This document shows, piece by piece, positions 21,701 through 32,300 of a stretch of 64,000 nt of DNA. The notes beneath the pieces were generated by a model. The model was not told the origin of the DNA. It searched no databases and saw only the letters and a list, made by a program, of their open reading frames with translations. This stretch comes from Cyanophora paradoxa (Eukaryota > Glaucocystophyceae > Cyanophorales > Cyanophoraceae). Position 1 is the first letter of the stretch; every line of letters begins with the position of its first letter. The position numbers and the translations under genes were made by a program. The DNA is taken from the NCBI GenBank assembly GCA_004431415.1, contig QPMI01000129.1, positions 186,001 to 250,000 of the forward strand. Direction: 5' to 3'.

Positions 21701-23373
21701 TCAGAGGCGGGCGCGTTGCTGGAAGGCAGCGGTCATGATGGCGCCCTGGGTCATCCAGCAGCCGCCGTCGACGGGGAGGACGGCGCCGGTGACGTACGAG
21801 GCGCACTCCTCGGCGCAGAGGAAGAGCGCCGCCTGCTCCATCTCGTGGTTCGACGCCATCCGCTGCAGCGGGATCTGCCCATGCGCGCCCGCGCAGGCGT
21901 GCCGGGTGAGGCACACAGATCGAGGGGTGGTGCAGCGTCATACGAGCGCGCACCGACTTGGCGAGCTTGTCCTTGAAGGCGCCGGGGAGGAGCCGCCGGA
22001 AGCCCTCCGTGTCTGCCGGAGGGGGGAAAGGCGTGGGCCGGGGAGCGAGAGAGGGGGCGGGAGAGAGCGAGGGGCGGGCGCACCCTCGACTGGCCCGGGC
22101 CCGAGGGCGTTGACGCGGATGTTCTTGGGGCCCCACTCGACGGCCAGGTGCCTGCGCAGGGGATGAGGTGTACAGGCAGATTTGGAGCCCCGCAGGGGTG
22201 GAGCGGCGGCACCGGGTCATGGCGTCCACGGCGGCCTTGGCGGAGCCGGCGTGGACCTGCAGCGGGCTCGCGTTGTAGTGCAGCGTCATGCTGCGCCCCG
22301 CCCATTTGAGGCCGCCGAGAGCTGCATGCAGGTGCAGACGCGCGGAATCGGGACGGGTACCTGATGTTCAAGATGACGCCGCCGTGCTCGCCCATCCTGG
22401 TCAGGTGTCATCTGAAGAAATCTCGAGCGCAAGCGGAGGCCGGGCCGCACCAGGCGTGGTAGGCGGCCTTGGAGGCGTTGAAGGTCCCGATCGTGTCGAT
22501 CTCGACCACCGTCTTGAACGCGTTGTACGAGAGACGCTCCGCCTGCGCGCGCCGGCGACCCGCCCCGTCGATCGGCCGCCCAGTGGCGCGGCGCGGCGCG
22601 TCGGGGGCGAAGAGGGGGGCGGACCGCCGCCAGGAAGTTGCCGGCCGCCCCTGCACGTCGTGCCTCGTCAGCCGCCGGGCGCGCGGCGCGGCGGAAACAG
22701 AGCGCACCGTTGACGAGGATGTCCAGAGAGCCGAGCTCGTTGACGCAGGCCTTGCACGCCTTCTCGATCTGCGGCCGGCGGCGCTCGAGCGCACGAGGGG
22801 CTGGCGCGCGGGGCGCGGGGCAGGGCGGCACGCCTGCTCGGGGCTGCGGACGTCCGCAGCGAAAGACTTGACCACGCTGCCGGTTGCGAAGCTCATCTCC
22901 TCCGCCGCCTTCTTCAGCTTCTCGCCGCTCCGCGAGACAATCATCACCCGCGCGCCGTGCCGCGCGAACGCCTCGGCGATCCCTCGGCAGATGCCTGCGC
23001 GGCGCACGTTCAGAGCGCTGGAAACGCCGAACGAAGCGCACGGCAGCGGCGGTCACCGGAGCCGCCTCCCGTCACCAGAGCGACCTGGCCGGCAAGGAGG
23101 TCCTGTCGGAAGGCGCTACGCTTCGGGGCCGGCCGCGGCACGACGGCTCGAGGACCCTGCGTAACGTTCTGCGTAGGCGCGCGGCGAGGGCGTCAGCGAG
23201 CGCTTGCAAAACCGGTGCATCGCGCAGTTACGTACGCTGGGCCCCGCAGCGGAGGGGCGGGGGAGCGAGCCCTTGTTGAACAGCGGGTGGATCTTCGCCA
23301 CCAGATCCGCGTACGCGTGCGCCGCCTGCTCCTTGGTCAAGCCGCCTTTTGCCGAGGCCACGGGTTCCGTCAT
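21701..23373 (-). CDS. Peroxisomal 2,4-dienoyl-CoA reductase-like short-chain dehydrogenase
   Basis: This enzyme family reduces 2,4-dienoyl-CoA with NADPH during oxidation of unsaturated fatty acids. After a 75-residue leader ([20 protein letters not shown] ...) the fold starts [19 protein letters not shown], split by an intron from [20 protein letters not shown] (Rossmann glycine motif). It continues [56 protein letters not shown] (catalytic-helix region) and [14 protein letters not shown], then [20 protein letters not shown]. These match DECR2-type enzymes closely; as in that family the SDR Tyr is not in a YxxxK motif, the aligned segment being HAGSAKAA. The C-terminus is QQRARL, and ARL fits a PTS1 peroxisomal signal. 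The 26 bases around the start codon are identical to those of the ACBP-like gene at 35241. A further ATG at 23406 is in frame. Confidence 0.9.
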
Positions 23374-24350
23374 CTCGTAGAGGGCGGATTCACGTGAACT
23401 GTACATGTGGCGTTCTCGATGGCCAGGACCCCCGCCTAGCTATAGGCTAGTCGAATTCACGTGAACTGCGGCGTTTTATATCTCGAAAAGCAGTACAAAC
23501 GACGGCAGCCGAGTCGAATTCACGTGGCGTTCTCGAAAAGCAGAAAGCGAGGGCTAGGGGGGTACTCGGCCTGGCAGTACGGGTACTTGATCATGACTAG
23601 TACTCGCACGGCATACTCGACATGCATAAGGAGCCGAATCGCACGGAGCGCCGCGAACGAACGAATGTACTGGCGCGAGCCGCGGTCACGGTACTGGCCA
23701 ATGGCCATTTCAAGTTTCCGGCTTTAACTGTGAACCGAGAAGTCGGATCGGAGCGCTTAGAGCCTTCGAAACTTGCCAAGTTGCATGTTGAAATTCACGT
23801 GAGCCGCAAATCAACGTTCACGTGAACGTTAACGTGAACTGAGACGTCGACGCGCTTTTCACGTGAACGCGTACGTATACGTGAACTGAGACGTCGATCG
23901 CGACGCGCTTAGACTATGTATATAGCTAGCACAGCGGTACGCGTTTGTATACCTCTGCGATCGCCAAATATTATTCTTCCAAGTCTATGGGCCCATACAA
24001 ACGCGTACCGCTGTCACGGCGCTGTGTAGCTCGTGCATATGATCATGATCACGTGAACGTGAACTGATCATGAGACGTCGACGTCGACGCTGGACGCACT
24101 AGCGCTTAAGCTTAGACGAACCTGCCCGTCTGCCTCATGATCATGATCATGAGCATGTGTCATGATCGATATCAGCGGACTCACGTGCACCCGGACGCGG
24201 CCCTGGCAGCTGCATGCGCAGACGTCGACGTCGACGTCGTCCCGGGTCCACAACCCGTGCCGCCCCGGGCGGGCGGAGGAGCGGGGAGGCCCGTCGACGT
24301 CAATGCATATGCGAGCCTCCAGCAGCGCGCGCTAGCAGCAGCTGCAGCAT
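23374..24350. repeat. Cluster of TTCACGTGAA-type palindromes and related short repeats
   Basis: CACGTGAA or its reverse occurs repeatedly (near 23393, 23457, 23518, 23792, 23815, 23864, 24051), often joined to GAACTGAGACGTCGA. CATGATCATGATCATGA and GACGTCGACGTCGACGTCGT runs follow at 24130-24240. The GC content is lower than in genes. It lies directly upstream of the SDR gene on one side and the RNase H element on the other. The same TTCACGTGAA core recurs in the intron array at 34184-34560. Confidence 0.7.
23931..24014. repeat. 20-bp perfect inverted repeat with 44-bp loop
   Basis: Arm 1 (23931-23950) is ACAGCGGTACGCGTTTGTAT; arm 2 (23995-24014) is its exact reverse complement. Pairing stops immediately on both sides. 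It could be a small MITE-like remnant or a cruciform or hairpin; no target duplication is evident. Confidence 0.9.
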
Positions 24351-26027
24351 ATGCATGGACTCCGGGACCGCCGCAAGCTAAGGTCAAGCTCGAGCACGGC
24401 CGGCGCCGGGCTGGACGTCGACACGACGGCGTCAACAAGAGGGCGCAAGCAGACCCACACGGGCCCGACCCTGGCGTACTTTGACCCCGGCCTGCTGGAC
24501 GAGTGGAAGCGCCAGCAGCTGCTCCTCCTCGCCCGAGTGAAAGCAGTCCAAGACGGAGATGAGCGGTTCCTCCGCCGCGCCCTACTCCCGGAGGCGGAGG
24601 CGGCGCTGCAAACAGCGCTCGAGATGGCGTTGGCGGCGGAGCCGAGGGCCGAACCGCTGGATGAAGCACCGCCCGTCTCAAACCCCCGCGAACTGAGAGA
24701 TCTGTATCAGGCGAGCTTCGGGCCTGAGACGTGGAGCGAGCAGGACGGCCAGTACTGGCAGCACGCACTCGCGCTCTGGGAGACGATCGAGAAGTACGAG
24801 CTCGAGAAGCACGGCAACGCGCATCCGAGGTTACTGAACATATGGACGGACGGGAGCCTATTCAAGGGTCAGACGGAAGGCGCGCACGCGGGCTACGGCG
24901 TGGTGGTACCTGCGACCGCTGCGGACGGCGAGCGGCTGAACCCGGACGAGGCTGCGACCGAATGCCTCGGCCGGCTTCGAGGGCTCCAGGAGATCAATAA
25001 AGCTGAACTCCAAGCGGCGATCGTGGCAGACGTACTCGCACCAAACGGGATGCGCCTGCACACGGACAGTCAGAACGTCTGCACGTGGTACCAGAAGTTC
25101 GTGCGGAACGCACACCAGCAGCACGCGCGCGACTATGTCAGACACCCCTGCAATGCAGAGCTGTATGCCTGGTCGCGCTTCCGAGCCCTGCTGCAGCAAC
25201 GAGAACACCGAAGAGCGGTGGCGCTCGTCAAGGTCAAAGCCCATAGCAAGAGGGAACCCCTCCATGAACTAAACGATGCGGCTGACAAGGCGGCCAAACG
25301 GGCGGCCAAGCTCGAGCCGCAGCCGCCAAACACGCTGACAGAGGACATCTTCCTCCCGCCCGCGTTCAGCATGCCGGCGGTGCTGACGATCCAAGGGCCA
25401 GACAGGATAGTGCGGCGGGTCGAAGGAGATCCCCGGCGGCATGCTGCTGTGCTGCACGCGCACCACACGCACTTCGCCTGGGAGAACCAGCTGAACGCGG
25501 GGGAATGGCTGCGAGCGCCGGTGGACCACGGCGCAGTGTACGATCAGATGGCAATGGGACCCCGCCGCGTCGGTGTGAGCCAAGAGAGCAACTGCTTCAG
25601 GGGTACTCACGCGAAGCTCGTGCTGGGTACGGTGGCTACAGCCTCGGTCCGCAAACGCGACGCGCCGGAGCTCTACAGTGAGATAAACCCCGGCGGGTTC
25701 TGCGCCCTCTGCAGCGTACGCCAGACAGATAACGAGGGCCGGCCCCGACTCGTTGCTGGCCCCGTGGAGACGCTCGAACACGTCCTCTCCTGCCCCAGCG
25801 CGCCAGCGGTAACGGCACGCGCGGAAGCAGAAGCCAAAATAGCAGAGGTAGTCGCCAGCGAGCTACCGGAGGCACTCAAGCGGTCGGTACCGCAGGCGCT
25901 TGCTACGTCTCTGAAGGTCACGCGCGTGGCTGACCCGACCCTCACACAGGCAGAGAGACAAACTCAGCTTTGGGTGCTGCGCGGGCTGCCACCAGCCGGC
26001 CTCACTGATCTGATTCGCGAGATCTAG
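24351..26027 (+). mobile_element. Retroelement-derived RNase H plus zinc-binding protein (intronless)
   Basis: One uninterrupted 558-codon frame, unlike every neighbour. Residues 1-160 are unrecognised. An RNase H domain follows with all four acids: IWTDGS, NKAELQAAI, HTDSQNVCTWY and HELNDAADKAAKRAA. After about 130 residues comes FCALCSVRQ ... ETLEHVLSCP, the CxxC...HxxxxC zinc motif typical of the region after RNase H in non-LTR retrotransposons. No reverse transcriptase lies upstream, so this is probably the 3' part of a LINE-like element or a domesticated piece. The frame ends at a TAG (26025-26027) but remains open and coding-like beyond it. The sequence GCCGGGCTGGACGTCGAC occurs near its start (24407) and again near 26876. 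Confidence 0.75.
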
Positions 26028-26351
26028 ACCGTCGAGGACGAGGTCCAGGCGGGCAAGATCGCCCGCAAGCTAACGAAAGCGATCGGTGAACAGGCGCACA
26101 AAACCTGGGCAGCACGATGCAAAGCGTACGCGGACTGGGAGAAGGAGTGCGGGATCACGAAGATGATGAAAGAGCGACGCGCGAAGCCCCCACGCGCCGA
26201 GCCGCGCCCCCGAGAGACGGCCGCGAAACCTGGCGGGCACCGACGCAAGCGCAGGAAACTCGCAATCGACGAGCCGGTACAGCCGCGCGTGAGTGCCATG
26301 CGCTTATGTCCAGGCACCGGGGTGGGGACGCCCTGGCCCTATCCTCACTGA
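26028..26351 (+). pseudogene. In-frame continuation of the RNase H element past its stop codon
   Basis: Directly after the TAG the same frame stays open for 108 codons and reads like protein: TVEDEVQAGKIARKLTKAIG, then TWAARCKAYADWEKECG, then a basic segment (HRRKRRKL) resembling a nuclear localisation or nucleic-acid-binding tail. This suggests a single premature stop in a decaying element, or a readthrough product. The downstream part, from about 26290, looks less coding-like. Confidence 0.5.
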
Positions 26352-27083
26352 GCTGCCCCCCAGACGATCACGGCTGGGTCCGGGCGGCGGAGGCAATGCA
26401 GGTGTACGACCACACCAACAGGTATGCATGGGGCGTGGGGACAGCAAGGACCAGACCACGTTAAACGCTGAGAGGGGGTGCTTTCTGGGGGGGGGCTTGG
26501 GGGGCACGGCGGGGACAACAACACGAGGAGGACGCAAACAGTGGAGCGGGAGCCAGTAGCCCACTAAACAGGGGCTGGCCAGCAACTTTTCTCTTTCACA
26601 CCTTTTCTTTCTCTAGCTGCGGCATGCTACGAGGATGGAGTAGGGCATTGCCGATAGAGATTAGGATCTTTGGACATTTAATTAGGCTTCCGTAGGACTT
26701 AGAAATGCAGCAAAGTAGACGTCACAGGAAAAGTAGAAACGCAGTTGTACTTAGAATGTTTAGGCACAGCACGCGAGAGTCCTCATATTCTCTTCCTGGA
26801 TACTGTTTTCAGTGAGGGTATGGTCGACGTTACGACTTCATTGTTGTATGGATGTGCTAATGCAAATCGACTACGCCGGGCTGGACGTCGACCCCGGTCC
26901 AGCGCTAGCGGATGACCGACGACGACCGTCGGACGAGTGGGATTATATTAGACTGAGATATAGATCTAGGGGATAGCTGCAGAGCTCGACACCGCTCAGG
27001 CGAGAGTGGGGTACGCCTGAGGGAGTCGCAGCTGCGGTGGGTGCGGAGCGAGGGGGGGGCGTTCGAGCGAGAGTGGGGTACGC
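26352..27083. other. Accessory intergenic DNA
   Basis: This is lower-GC DNA without a recognised gene. Near 26865-26990 a frame reads DYAGLDVDPGPALADDRRR, similar to the LDVD..PGP-like stretch at 24225-24260 and possibly the start of another element. At 26999-27030 and 27068-27085 the block GCGAGAGTGGGGTACGCC is repeated; the second copy is the insertion site of the element at 27084-27770. Confidence 0.45.
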
Positions 27084-27770
27084 CCAGTGTTGTCATCATG
27101 ATGCACACGGCCGTCCAGGCATCATGATGCGTCAATTATGATCCATCATGATCGATCATGACGTCTTCCCGCGGTCAGAATCGTTTCCCAGGGCATTTCC
27201 CACTCCTATTTCGCTGCGCGGGCTCTCTGCTGCGTTTCTAATGCATCGCGACGTGTTTAAGACTCATTTCTGACCAGTCTGGATAGATATTGGGCCCAGG
27301 GTTGGCCTGAAAGAGGTCCACACCCCCCTCTTCCCAAGATTTTTGAGGCAGAGGAGTGGTTGATCAACCTCCTTCAATGTCAAGATGGTGTGTTATGTGT
27401 TTTAAAAGCTGTGTTAAGCGTCTCCGCACCCATTCTCAAAGTGCGAATCGGTGCGATCTTGCATCGCCAGTGGCAAAGGGTGGTGCCCCCTGTACCCCCC
27501 ACGGCAACACAGCAGCCTTTCAGCATCGTCAGAATCGCTCCAAACCTCCTCTGACTAGCATATACGGTGTCGTTAAGTTGTTTAGATCGCATAAGAGGTC
27601 GTTAAAACAGCGCAGGCGACCAGAAATTAAACACGAGATTTGTGCACTGTACAGGTACCCCCCCTCACATCATGATGACGATCATCATAATCCGAGGTCA
27701 TCATGATGCGTTAATGACGTCTCATCATGATGGCGTCATCATGATGTGTGCATCATGATGACAGCACTGG
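27084..27770. mobile_element. 687-bp element with 25-bp terminal inverted repeats and 6-bp target duplication
   Basis: The left end (27084-27108) begins CCAGTGTTGTCATCATGATG; the right end (27746-27770) is its reverse complement with one mismatch in 25. Both ends are flanked by GTACGC (27078-27083 and 27771-27776), a likely 6-bp target-site duplication. The site is a copy of the nearby repeat GGGTACGCCTGAGGGAGTCGC, which reads uninterrupted at 27009-27029 and resumes after the element at 27769-27789. Extra CATCATGATG motifs sit just inside both ends, as transposase-binding sites often do. The interior is of distinctly lower GC and has no recognised transposase, so this is a non-autonomous DNA transposon. 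The superfamily is undetermined. Confidence 0.82.
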
Positions 27771-28100
27771 GTACGCCTGAGGGAGTCGCGGCCACGATCG
27801 GTATCGGCCGCGTCGCAACCGCGACGAACCTCGCGAGGGGTACCCGCGGAGGCATTCCACTTGGCACTGTGATCGACGCCTTTTGTCACTTGCATCCCGG
27901 GTGTGCGTTCGGGCGCGGCGCCTTGTTGCGCCGCGTTCATCACGGCTCTCTTCGCACCGCCGCCTCCGCGCGCGGTCCACCGGGATTCTCCCCCTGATTC
28001 CGCCCGGCGCACCGCCGCGCCTCGCGCGCGTTGCGACATTTTTATCTCTTCGGGTCCCCCGCGTCGCCCGTGACACCAGCGCGCGGCGCGCGGCGCGGGG
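27771..28100. promoter_or_regulatory. Upstream region of the PHD-AP2-Fanzor gene
   Basis: This is GC-rich sequence between the inverted-repeat element and the ATG at 28101. It probably holds the promoter and 5' UTR. No clear motif is seen. Confidence 0.35.
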
Positions 28101-29310
28101 ATGGGGCGCGGCCGCGGGCTCTGCCCCGTCTGTCTGCGCGCCCACGCGCCCGTCGACATGATCGGATGCGACAGGTGTGACGCATGGGTGCACTACAGGT
28201 GCGCGCGCCGCGCCCGCTTGTCGTCTGTTCTGTTCCCTCTGTTCCGCCCGTGTGCTCTAATTTTCCGACTGTTCCGGCGCCCCCCCGCGCAGGTGCGCCG
28301 GCGTCCGCGACGACGCGCACGCGGGTTCAATCGATTATTTGTGTCCGGCGTGCGCCGCCGGCGCGCGGCCCGCTCAAGTAGGCCCTCTCCCGCCCCGGTT
28401 GCCCGTGCCTTGCTTACCGCCCGGCCCAGCACGCCGAGGCTGCGCAGCCGCCCGACGCCCCCGTCGCCGGCGCCGAGAGAAAACGTGCTCCGGATCGGGC
28501 GTCGGACGAGGGCAGCGGGAGCGACGGCGGCGGCGCGCGCCGACGCGGTCGGAAGAAGCGGCGTCCGGGCGGCGCCGGTGATACCGGGGTGCGCGCGCGG
28601 TGGAGCGCGCCCCGTACCGTTTCGTTTTCCGTGCTCGCTGGACGTCGACCCTTCTTTCCTCGCAGGCGCCGGCTTCGGGGACGGGACGAGGGGGTGGCGT
28701 CGGTCGCGGCCACGGTCGGGGCAAGCCCGACGCCCCCGTCGTCGGCGCAGAGAGGAAGCGCCCCGCCCCCTCCGTTGGCGGGGGCGTCGAGGCGGGCTCG
28801 GTGCGGGCTCTTGTGTACTCCCGTCTTTTCGGCGCACTGGCACCCCTGACGTTCGTCTGTCGCTGCTACGCCAGGGTCCGGAGAAGAGGGGGCGCGGTGG
28901 CGGGGGTGGGGGCGGCCGTGGTGGCGGCGGTCGGCCGTGTGGCGGCGGTCGGGCGCGTGGGGCGGCGGCGGGCGGCGAGGCGGCGGCGGTCGGGGCGGGC
29001 GGGGCGGCGGGGCGGCGGCGGCGGGGCGGCGGGCATGGGCCCCCTCTCGTCCGTCCCCCGCCGCCCACGGCGTGCGGTGGGTGCTCCGCGGCGCTCGGCG
29101 GCCGCAGCCTTGCCGCTCTTGCTGCGGCGGGCGACATCGTGCGCTGCGCGAATCCGGCGTGCGGGGCCGCCTACCACGCCCCGTGCCGCGACACCTTCGA
29201 TGCCGGGCGCCTCGCGGGCGTCTTCGAGGCGGCGTCCCCGTCGCCGGGGTCCCGGGTCTCTCTACGGCGCCAAGTGGACATTCGAGGGCAGGATGTGCGT
29301 CGTGTTCTCG

Positions 29311-29341
<31 letters not shown>

Positions 29342-32300
29342 TGATCGTTTGCCGTTTGCGCAGTTCGAGACCCCCGCGGACTGCCCGTCCCCGTTCGCTG
29401 CCGGCAAGCGCGCCGACCGGCTGCGCCTCGCCCTGCACGGCGACGGGGCGCCCGCCAACTTCGGGCGGGCCGCCTACCGCCCCGAGCCCTACTTCGCGGG
29501 GCTCTTCGGGGCTGGTGGGGGGGGCTGGTCGCCCCCCGCCGACCTCGAGGCCGCCGGGGTGCGCCGTCGCCGCCGCCCCCCTCTTCCGCTCCGCCCCATC
29601 TCACCCGGCACCCTCCCGCCCCCGACAGAAGCGGGTGCGGGAGTGCCTCGATGCCGAGGCCGCGCTGGCGGCAGGGCGTGCAGAGGAGGAGGCGGTGGCG
29701 GCGGCGATGCGGGCGGCGGCAAGGCGGAAGGAGGGGAGGGAGCAGCTGCTCCGGGACCTGCGCCGTCGGCGGCCGCCGCGCGACCCCCCGGCGCTCGGCA
29801 GGTACAAGGGCGTCCGGCGCTGCATCGAGGTCAGGGACGTGTACTCGTGGGTCGCCGTGCACGAGTTCGCCGGCGTCAGGGTACCGTCGCTTCCCCCCCC
29901 CCCCCCCCCCCATCCCCGGGCCCGGTCGACGACCCCCGGGCTAACCCCCGCCCCCCTCAGGTGCACGTTGGCGTCTACGGTGCGCCGAAAAGCGCGGCCG
30001 AGGCCCACGACCGTGTGGCCATCGCCCTGCGCGGGCCCGACCGCGCGGCCGGCCGCACCAACTCGTCGCCCCCGGACCGCCCCGGGGAGCCCTTCTTCCG
30101 GCGGCTCCTGGGCTCGCGCCCCCCCGCCATCGGCTTCCGCGACCCCGTCCTCGCCGCGGCGGCGGCGGAGGGTCCCGTCGCCACCGTGGACGTGGCGCTC
30201 TGCCGCACGTGCGGCGCGTCGTTCCGGGGGCGCGACGCCCTCGCCAGGCTCGCCGAGCACGAGCTCCGTGCCCGCAGGACGTGGCTCGACGGCAGGGATG
30301 TGGTCGAACGCCAGGCCCACCTGCGCGTGCATCCCGCCGCGGTCCCTGCCGTGCCTCCTTCTGCCGGCGCGGCGCAGGCCGACGGCCCCTCCGAGGACGT
30401 TGTGGTGCGCCATGCCCTCCCCCCCGATGACTCCTCGTCCGTGACCGCTCGTCCCCCAGGGCGCGGTCCTACGGACCGTTGGCGCGCTCCTCGACGCCAA
30501 GGGGGCCGGCGGCGGGCCCCCTGGCTGCTGGTACTGCCCGCGCTGCCGGTTCACCGTCGGTGCGGGGGCCATCGCCGTGCGCATGGGCAGCAGGTTCAAA
30601 CAGTGCGTAGCGCCCTGTCGCGTCTTCTTCCTCGCGCGCACTGCGGCAGCGCGCTCACCTTTGCTGCCGTGTAGGGTGCTAGGCGCGAGTGACCTGCTGC
30701 CCCACCTGCTGGAGGTGGCGGGGCGCACGGGCTACTTCTGGAGGCAGTTCGACGCCGCGAAGCCGGGCATCCTGAAGTTCTACAACGGGCGGGCGGGCGA
30801 AGCGAGCAAGCGGGTGCATGCCCGCCCTCGCCGTCGGTCCCAGTTCCGGCTTGACGCGGTAGCCCCGTCGTCGCAGACCTGCGTCCCCGTGAAGGGCAGG
30901 GCCAAGGACACCAAGGGGACCAAGGAGATCGAACCCGATAAGTGGGGGCGCTTCCCGTGGGGGCGCTCCGCCAGGCGCCTCTTCGGCGATGGGCGGCGGG
31001 ACGGCTTCGTGGCGTCGCTGGCGGGCTGTGGGCCGTCGGACGGCTCCCCGGGCGGCAGCCTCGCCGACCTCCGGCGAGCGAGTGCGACCGTACCCCCTGC
31101 CCCCTGGGGTACGTCGGCGCCCTCCGACGCTCCCCTCAGTTGAGGAGGACGACGCGGTGGAGCTGGCCAAGGAGCGGGAGCGGGCGGCGGAGGCGGCGGC
31201 GGCGGTGGTTGTGCTCGGGGTTCCGGGCAGGATCGCGCTCCGTGCCGCGATCGACCGGCACCCGGACTTCGTCGGCCGGCGGCGGGAGGGGCTCCTTGGT
31301 ACCGTCAAGGGCGGCAAACGCAGGGCCCTCCACCAGCTCGGTGTCGGGCGCCTCCTCGAGGTCGCGGCCGAGCTCGGCGTCGACACGGCCACCTACGCAG
31401 AGCCGTCGGCCGTGCCGGCGCCGGTGCCCGTGGCGGCGGCCCCGGCCCCGCGTCCGGTGACGCTCGTCCACCACGTGCACCACTCCGGCCTCCGTGGCGA
31501 GGGAATTGCCACGGTGCGGCGCGCCGCCATCGGGTGCTGCATCGCCTACAACGCGTGCAAGAACCTCCTGGCCCGCAACCCATGGGTCCGTGCGGGGGTT
31601 TTGTGCGGGCGCGCCGCGGGGCTGCGAACGTTAACTGCCGGCCGCAGATCTTGAAGAGGAAATCTGGCCGCGAGAAGATGCTGTACGCCGCCATCGTCGC
31701 ACGCGACCACCCTCGGCCCGCGCCGCGCGCGGCGCGGGCGCCGCGTGACTCGGCCCGGCGCACGCACGAGCCTCCAACGGAGGCGGCGGTCGGCGAGGGC
31801 GCGGAGGTGGTGGTCAGCGAGGGCGACGACGGGGAGCCGGAGAGCGACGAAGATCGTCCCGCAGCGCGCCCCCTTTCCCCCCTCCCCGCTCTCCCTTCTC
31901 GGTTGACCGTGGGCTCTTTTTTGCCGCTGCGGCAGAGAGAGGGGTGGGGCCACGAGCTCGCCTGCAGAGTGCGCGATGCCATGCTGGCGGAGATGCGGAC
32001 CCACCACGACGCGCATCTCTACCTCCTGGAGACCTCCACACATACGCTGGAGGGCGCGGTGCGCGATGCGCTTCGGGCGGTCGACCAGCAGGTCGAGCGG
32101 GGGGCCCCGCTGAGGAACATCCGGTACCCGTCCTCTCCCCCCCCCCCCAAGGGGCCGCCGAGGCGCCATCTGACCGCCCTCTCCAACCGCACAGGGACCG
32201 CAGCCTCCGGGGCGGGCAGGTCGCGATCGTCGTGGCCTCGCAAGACTACAACGCGGAGGCCGGCTTCTGGTCCTTCCTCCACGGCCTGCCGACGCACGTC

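Noticed and set aside
27356-27706. 116-codon open frame in the low-GC interior of the inverted-repeat element
   Set aside because: It has no transposase motif and contains simple His/Asp runs from the CATCATGATG repeats. The element is too short to encode a transposase.
28414-29913. 499-codon frame antisense to the PHD-AP2-Fanzor gene
   Set aside because: It is Arg/Pro low-complexity sequence caused by G-rich coding DNA on the other strand. The sense strand carries recognisable domains.
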